64,000 nt of DNA from Odiellus spinosus (Eukaryota; Arthropoda; Arachnida; Opiliones; Phalangiidae), in assembly GCA_963920705.1 (NCBI GenBank), contig OY987226.1:16556501-16620500 (forward strand), read 5' to 3'. A program made the position numbers and the translations under genes. The notes beneath the pieces were generated by a model, which ran no database searches, had not been told where the DNA came from, and was given only the letters and a program-made list of their open reading frames with translations. Of this stretch, positions 57,856 through 64,000 are shown piece after piece (the first letter of the stretch is position 1; every line of letters begins with the position of its first letter).

Positions 57856-58785
57856 AGGAATAAAAAAGGCATTAAGTTACAATATTTCATTAATTTTTTT
57901 ATGATTTCCCGATAAGGTATAATGCTTGGACAGTAAAATTAGGTATGACCCTGGGAATATTAATTAACACCACCCTTCATAAGATATGGTTTCATTGACC
58001 TTTGTAACATATAAAGTGCAGATATTTTCTACAAGTGTTAAAAAAAGCCCCGTTATTGGTTAGAGAATTCCATTTCGAAGCTTGAAAACATCATGGTCAC
58101 TAAATTCTCACTATCCGAATCCAGTGTTGGAAGCCCGGGTTAGATTGGCCACCAGGGCAATCGTATTAATTAAAACGTAACGGGGTGTTAGCGAAATCAT
58201 TTTATGACGATTAGTTTAGAACTAATAAAGTTAAAAAATCATAATTTTGATTCGTAACATCGCTGAGCAATTATTAGGCTTCCTTTTTGCAGAGTTGTTT
58301 CTTTCTATCGTGCCATGGTTTAGCTTTAGTGGGCTTAAGTGTTGAATTTAAGCGCATTAGGCTTAGGTAAGTAAAATATGTTTTCAGTTTTATCGCGTGA
58401 AATTATCTAGAAGTTTCTTTGTTGTATTTGGCTTAAAGTAGGTTGGAACTTACGAGCGCGTTTTGTCACTTTGACGGGCGCGAAAGTTTCCCTCGATCTC
58501 GAGAACTCGCGAATTTACAAGGAATGGGAATGGCTACTCTCACGCACGCAAATCTTATTTGCATATTTCGTATATACGACTCATGATTGATTGACTTTTA
58601 AAGGAAATACGAACACGAATAAGTTATCAATATTAGCTTCTCGAGGCGCATTACTCAATTCGTAATTAGCTTAATAACGCTAATAAACTTTCAATCTGTA
58701 GCTAAATATATCTACTTCTAGAATCATCTCTCGCAAGATACGTATATATAAATACCGAAAATAATTTCGTGCAAATTTAAAATAA
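57856..58785. other. No gene seen
   Basis: AT-rich, no supported frame. AAAAAGCCCCGTTATTGG at 58043 recalls CCCCGTTATCAATAAACG at 3715. Confidence 0.3.
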
Positions 58786-59370
58786 TCTAATTCGGCTTAG
58801 CAAATATTCCGCGAGAAACACGCAAATAGTTTCCAATTAGGCTTAGCGAATATTCTCGGAGAAATATCAATATAGTCTCTATTTGCTTTGCAAATATTAG
58901 CTAAGAAGTCTTTCAATCGACTCTAATTATTCTTATCAAATGAATCACGATAAATATTAAAATATACCCTAATTAGGCTTAGCAAATATTGCACGAATGC
59001 ATGTGGAATCTCTAAGTATTCTTTAATTGGGCATAGCACTAGTTCCGCTAGAAATCACTAGTTATTGTCTAATTAGATTTAGCGTGCCCATGAGAAATTT
59101 TGAATTAGTTTCTGATTAGTCTTAGCCAACGGTCCACTAGAAATTTTCAAATAGTCTCTAATTAGGCTTAGCCAATGTTAAACGAGAAATATTCAAATAT
59201 ATCTTAGGGTTAGAAAATATTCCGCAAGTGAACTATAAATACTCACTTTTTAGATTTAGCAAATGTTCCGCGAGAAACATTTGAAGTTTGAGCCTTGTTT
59301 TAAGTCTTAGGTTTTAGTAAATGTCCCTAACGAAATCTATAAAAAAGTCTCTAATTAGGCTTGATCAGAA
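58786..59370. repeat. Degenerate ~60-bp repeat with AATTAGGCTTAGCAAAT core
   Basis: Nine or so diverged units each contain TCTAATTAGGCTTAGCAAAT and TTCCGCGAGAAA.. followed by CAAATAGT. It shares the TAGGCTTAGC core with 13455-13815 and 40842-41056. Confidence 0.75.
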
Positions 59371-59379
59371 ATTCATGAA

Positions 59380-59530
59380 TAAATATAGAAATATTGGACT
59401 TGTTTCCTTTATTTACTGTATTCCACCCTTCTAGACCTATCAAAACTTTACAAATATATAATTATTGGATCTATTGAACTGACGTTGCTGACGTGAGTGG
59501 CAAAAACAAAAGGTATCTTTGGTTGCCCTG
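59380..59530 (-). repeat. Dispersed repeat family S, inverted fragment
   Basis: Read on the minus strand it contains GCCAGGGCAACCAAAGA, TTTTTGCCACTCACGTCAGC and AACGTCAGTTCAATAGATCC, matching the 3' half of the family at 8370-8420 and 270-320. Confidence 0.5.
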
Positions 59531-59859
59531 GCTACAACTCCTGTTTCGCGTTAGGAAAATAAGACCCACCTCCTCCTAACCCTCCTGCCATATATGATCG
59601 GGAATTACAACGCGCAATAACTAAAGCATGACAAACATTCCGTCTATATTTATAAGTTCCTGCTGCAAAAGAAAAGCATAAAAAAAAAACCTTTTTGAAT
59701 CGATTTTGTTTGACGCAGTTGACTTTTTCTAACAAACTTTAAAACCAACATTAGAAAGGGTACATTTTAATGTGATGTAAAGACGGTTTTCTACTGAAAT
59801 TACTATCTTACTAAGGATGAATTGTTTAAGCATCAACAGAAGTCATATATATATATTAT

Positions 59860-60587
59860 CAAAAGTCTACCACTTTATTCCATAAAAGTAAACAACGCCC
59901 CGTAGCTTAATGCTATCAGCAAAGGTCCAGATAAATGTACCGGCAGATTCTGATTCGAGACACTAGCGGCTACACTCGGTGTAAACAGAAGCCGATGAAA
60001 CCCTCCTTTGAAGTCTATTACTCCCGGGTCTTGTATACACCTCTCTGTATGGGTTAGTTTCAAAAATCGCGATTCGTACGCCTCCTAACGGTAGATATTT
60101 TAGAAGCGGGAGTTCGTCGAGCGAATATCTCTAGCAGCCTTGTAGTTCGTGAAAAAAAGTCGTCGTTTGTGGAGAGAGAGAATTACCAACTTTCCGTAGA
60201 CAGGGGGTATGAAGTAGGACCCCTCCGATCTCGTAAAATTGGGAATTTTACCCATACAGAGAAGAGCGCTATATGGAACATTAGAGTAGTAGACTTCAAA
60301 GGAGGGTTTCATCGACTTCTGGTGTAAATAGTGAAATCGGAAGCGCCATTCTTTGGAGAAATTCCGGAGTTGGGAGGGAAGACAATAAGCGCGGCCCGCC
60401 TGAATTCCGTCACTCTCTCCCGACTGAAAATATCGAGGAAGAGTCCAAATCACTCGAGCCAAACAGGGGTGATGACTTTTTTGGCTAATTTTAAGTGCTG
60501 AGCAATGACGTAAAACTGGACCTTTGCTGATAATATTAAGCTGACGGGACGTTGTTTACTTTTATGGAATAAAGTGATAGAATTTTG
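59860..60587. mobile_element. Palindromic element, family P, uninterrupted copy
   Basis: Ends CAAAAGTCTACCACTTTATT and AATAAAGTGATAGAATTTTG are inverted, with CCATAAAAGTAAACAACG and CGTTGTTTACTTTTATGG next. The inner arms ACCCTCCTTTGAAGTCTA and TAGACTTCAAAGGAGGGTTT also pair. The inverse of this copy aligns with 28431-29519 once the nested hAT element is removed. A 120-codon minus-strand opening inside it has no recognisable domain. Confidence 0.8.
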
Positions 60588-60631
60588 ACATTATTTCGTT
60601 TATTGGTTTAAAGCCAATAGAGTTAATGAAA

Positions 60632-60668
<37 letters not shown>

Positions 60669-61329
60669 ATTACAGTTCATCCTCCCTTAAAATTGAAATT
60701 TATGGGGAAAATATGACGTTTAATGATCCGTTAAATAAAATTATATCGTCTTCAAAGCATTTTCCCTGATTAACTAGAAATTTAACAGTGGTGTAACTAA
60801 GCATTAATTTTAGTTTAAGAAATCGTAAATATAAAGTAATAATACATCTCATCCTCTCTTTAAATGGAAAATTTTGGGGAGGGTATTGCGTTTAATGATC
60901 CGATAAATCTAATTATTTAATGGAATATTTATTATTAACGTACGCGTAATATTTTACTCGCTTGATGGATCAAGAGAAAGATTCGTTATTTATTAGATGA
61001 ATGTTTTCCATGAAATTCCTTTTGTTAATTCCAACTAAACTTAGGATTGCTTCTCGACGCGTATTGAAGCATAGCTGGTGGAACATTTTTGCATTATTGT
61101 CTTCATATTGTATTTTAATTTGTCACGCTCCCGTATATATTATTATTTTTTTATTATTCCGCATCTATGAGATAGAACCTACGTCTATTAACAATTGGCA
61201 CCTATCTTAATAGAAGATAAAGCTGTGGTTCAAAAATGTCCTCTATAGTGGAGCTTCACCATGCACTCTGAAGAGCTGTGGCTCGAACACTTTTACAGGC
61301 GCTAGTATTGAAATATATATTCAACATAT
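60588..61329. other. No gene seen; poly(A) tract
   Basis: A tract of about 30 A at 60637-60667. Words CATCCTCCCTTAAAA and CATCCTCTCTTTAAATGG at 60677 and 60848 resemble right ends of TTAA-type elements. Confidence 0.35.
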
Positions 61330-62955
61330 GAAAATAAAAATTAAATGTTGGTAAATAAAAATAAAATACTGGTAAATAAGAATTAAATTCTGGTAAATAA
61401 GAATTAAATTCTGGTAAATAAGAATTAATTTCTGGTAAATAAGAATTAAATTCTGGTAAATAAGAATTAAATTCTGGTAAATAAGAATTAAATTCTGGTA
61501 AATAAGAATTAAATTCTGGTAAATAAGAATTAAATTCTGGTAAATAAGAATTAAATTCTGGTAAATAAGAATTAAATTCTGGTAAATAAGAATTAAATTC
61601 TGGTAAATAAGAATTAAATTCTGGTAAATAAGAATTAAATTCTGGTAAATAAGAATTAAATTCTGGTAAATAAGAATTAAATTCTGGTAAATAAGAATTA
61701 AATTCTGGTAAATAAGAATTAAATTCTGGTAAATAAGAATTAAATTCTGGTAAATAAGAATTAAATTCTGGTAAATAAGAATTAAATGCTGGTAAATAAG
61801 AATTAAATGCTGGTAAATAAGAATTAAATTCTGGTAAATAAGAATTAAATTCTGGTAAATAAGAATTAAATTCTGGTAAATAAGAATTAAATTCTGGTAA
61901 ATAAGAATTAAATTCTGGTAAATAAGAATTAAATTCTGGTAAATAAGAATTAAATTCTGGTAAATAAGAATTAAATTCTGGTAAATAAGAATTAAATTCT
62001 GGTAAATAAGAATTAAATGCTGGTAAATAAGAATTAAATGCTGGTAAATAAGAATTAAATGCTGGTAAATAAGAATTAAATGCTGGTAAATAAGAATTAA
62101 ATTCTGGTAAATAAGAATTAAATTCTGGTAAATAAGAATTAAATGCTGGTAAATAAGAATTAAATGCTGGTAAATAAGAATTAAATGCTGGTAAATAAGA
62201 ATTAAATGCTGGTAAATAAGAATTAAATGCTGGTAAATAAGAATTAAATGCTGGTAAATAAGAATTAAATGCTGGTAAATAAGAATTAAATGCTGGTAAA
62301 TAAGAATTAAATGCTGGTAAATAAGAATTAAATGCTGGTAAATAAGAATTAAATGCTGGTAAATAAGAATTAAATGCTGGTAAATAAGAATTAAATGCTG
62401 GTAAATAAGAATTAAATGCTGGTAAATAAGAATTAAATGCCGGTAAATAAAAATTAAATGCCGGTAAATAAAAATTAAATACCGGTAAATAAAAATTAAA
62501 TACCGGCAAATAAGAATTAAGTACCGGCAAATAAGAATTAAATACCGGCAAATAAGAATTAAATACCGGCAAATAAGAATTAAATACCGGCAAATAAGAA
62601 TTAAATACCGGCAAATAAGAATTAAATACCGGCAAATAAGGATTAAATACCGGCAAATAAGGATTAAATACCGGCAAATAAGGATTAAATACCGGCAAAT
62701 AAGAATTAAATACCCGCAAAGAAGAATTAAATACCCGCAAATAAGACTTAGATACCCGTAAATAAGAATCGAATACCCGTAAATAAGAATCGAATACCCG
62801 TAAATAAGAATCGAATACCCGTAAATAAGAATCGAATACCCGTAAATAAGAATCGAATACCCGTAAATAAGAATCGAATACCCGTAAATAAGAATCGAAT
62901 ACCCGTAAATAAGAATGAAATACCGTTATCTCTAAATAAAAATTTAATTCCGGTA
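61330..62955. repeat. 21-bp satellite, about 77 copies, in variant blocks
   Basis: Core GGTAAATAAGAATTAAA followed by TTCT, TGCT, TGCC or TACC. Variants are grouped: TTCTGG units at the left, mixed TTCTGG/TGCTGG, uniform TGCTGG (about 62110-62435), TACCGGC (about 62500-62700) and CCCGTAAATAAGAATCGAATA (about 62700-62910). Since 21 is a multiple of three, a minus-strand frame of 578 codons (62992-61256) with a seven-residue period (NSYLPEF-like) stays open. Confidence 0.97.
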
Positions 62956-63557
62956 ATAAACGAGCTTTCAATTTAAAACAAATAAAAATCAATGAAAATT
63001 TTATTTGAAATCCTTTGAGGTTGATTTCGCTAGGAAACTACATTGAAATATTACAACCTTGAAAATAATCTAAACTCTTATCGAAAAACATATTTTTCTA
63101 TGACAATTTAAATTAATTTGCAGAATGTAATAGAGATACGTTTAACGAAAATCCAAATCTTTGTTGTTAGATTTCGATTCTCCCTTTTCATCTAAACACG
63201 TACATATTAGAGAACTTGTCTACGACTATTTTTCTCTATTAAGTTTAAAGTTACGTAACATTTCATTTATTATATACTTATCTTGGAACGAAAGGCAAAT
63301 AGTTTATGGTTTTGTGGACATTGCCGCGTTTGTATCTAATGGGGGTCGATGTTGTCTCTTTTCGAGGTTTAAGCAAAAAAAAAAAAAAAAAAAAAAAAGC
63401 ACTTTATACATAATAAGCTTTAAAGCGTGAAAAAAAAAAAAAAAAAAAAAAAACTCTCCTTGAACTGAAAAACCACCATGAAAAAACCTATAACGTTATT
63501 CTTGGGTGCAGGGAACATTTAGAAGAATTTTAAATTCAGGCCCTATTTTTATAACCA
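62956..63557. other. No gene seen; poly(A) tracts
   Basis: A tracts at about 63375-63398 and 63431-63452, otherwise AT-rich. Confidence 0.35.
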
Positions 63558-63846
63558 TTAAAGGAAGGGTGAAGAGGAACATCAAGTGATTTTTTTATCA
63601 ATTCGTTCGTAATAAGACCTATCCGCGTAGTTAATCATTCAGGAAATCCCAATGATTTTAAAAATCAATATAGATCCAAATTTCACTGTTCTTTTAAAAT
63701 GAGTCCCTCCAACCAATCGCTTAACACCCTGCCTTCCAGCGAACAAAATTTATAAAATCAATGGGATATATTTCCCGAATGATTAACTATCCGAATTAGT
63801 AGAAGAATCGGTATTGAATTGATTTTCGTCTTCACCCTTCCTTTAA
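63558..63846. mobile_element. TTAA-flanked palindromic MITE, family M2, copy b
   Basis: Starts TTAAAGGAAGGGTGAAGAGG followed by AACATCAAGTGATTTTTT and ends TTGATTTTCGTCTTCACCCT followed by TCCT-TTAA. The interior shares TCACTGTTCTTTTAAAAT, CCTCCAACCAATC and CCTTCCAGCGAACAAAAT with 38481-38934, but the right arm of the centre is deleted, giving 289 bp instead of about 450. Confidence 0.85.
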
Positions 63847-64000
63847 ATGGCTAAATTTCGAAGCAGATAGGGCCCTTAATTGTTCTCGACAACAAGAACA
63901 TTGCGGCGAATGGATGAAAAAATATAGGAGGGCAGATTTGCCAAAATGGCGGATATACCTTTATCTTACTCGGAATATGATTCGAGTCTTCGAGATTTTT

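Noticed and set aside
60100..60462. 120-residue protein on the minus strand
   Set aside because: It lies inside the palindromic family P element and mirrors its arms. No domain or start context supports it.
61256..62992. A 578-residue repetitive protein on the minus strand
   Set aside because: The frame is open only because the 21-bp unit is a multiple of three. Differences between units are mainly amino-acid changing, and there is no promoter or splice evidence.

Overview
This window is nuclear DNA from an animal. It is AT-rich, has canonical GT-AG introns, is dense in miniature inverted-repeat elements and minisatellites, and has no operons or bacterial-type genes. The only recognisable proteins are three Golgi-type alpha-1,3-fucosyltransferases (glycosyltransferase family GT10). 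An invertebrate with an expanded GT10 family is the best guess; a lophotrochozoan is possible, but nothing in the sequence fixes the phylum.

The left 26 kb holds the fucosyltransferase cluster, all on the minus strand. Gene A (6587-10535, 5 exons) and gene B (11918-15759, 5 exons) are a tandem pair of closely related copies. Gene C (23233-26006, 4 exons) is a more distant paralogue. Joining the exons at GT-AG sites gives uninterrupted frames of 421, 420 and 425 codons. Each has a short cytosolic tail, one membrane anchor and a complete GT10 catalytic domain, as expected for type II Golgi enzymes. Shared intron positions have the same phases (1, 1, 1); the fourth intron of A and B (phase 2) is absent in C. 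Exon 4 of A and B is about 98% identical in DNA while neighbouring exons and introns are well diverged, which suggests gene conversion.

From 26 to 36 kb the sequence is mostly transposon remains, including a hAT-like element nested in an older palindromic element, with a perfect 8-bp target duplication, and a 31-bp minisatellite. At 36.86-37.38 kb is a CpG-rich block that looks like a plus-strand promoter. It contains a short first coding exon (37277-37356) preceded by two small upstream ORFs and followed by a good splice donor. I cannot name this gene and see no later exon.

The right 26 kb (37.4-64 kb) has no gene I can support and may be intron or intergenic DNA. It is a showcase of repeats: TTAA-flanked palindromic MITEs, a MITE family with ends AGCTACGTTCACACTAG, hAT-like elements, and long tandem arrays of 19 bp (50481-51639), 22 bp (about 54155-55577), roughly 35 bp (56215-56880) and 21 bp (61330-62955). 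The 19-bp satellite appears to have been amplified from the interior of a MITE-like repeat. Several unrelated arrays share the core TTAGGCTTA. A 578-codon open frame through the 21-bp array is a by-product of unit length.
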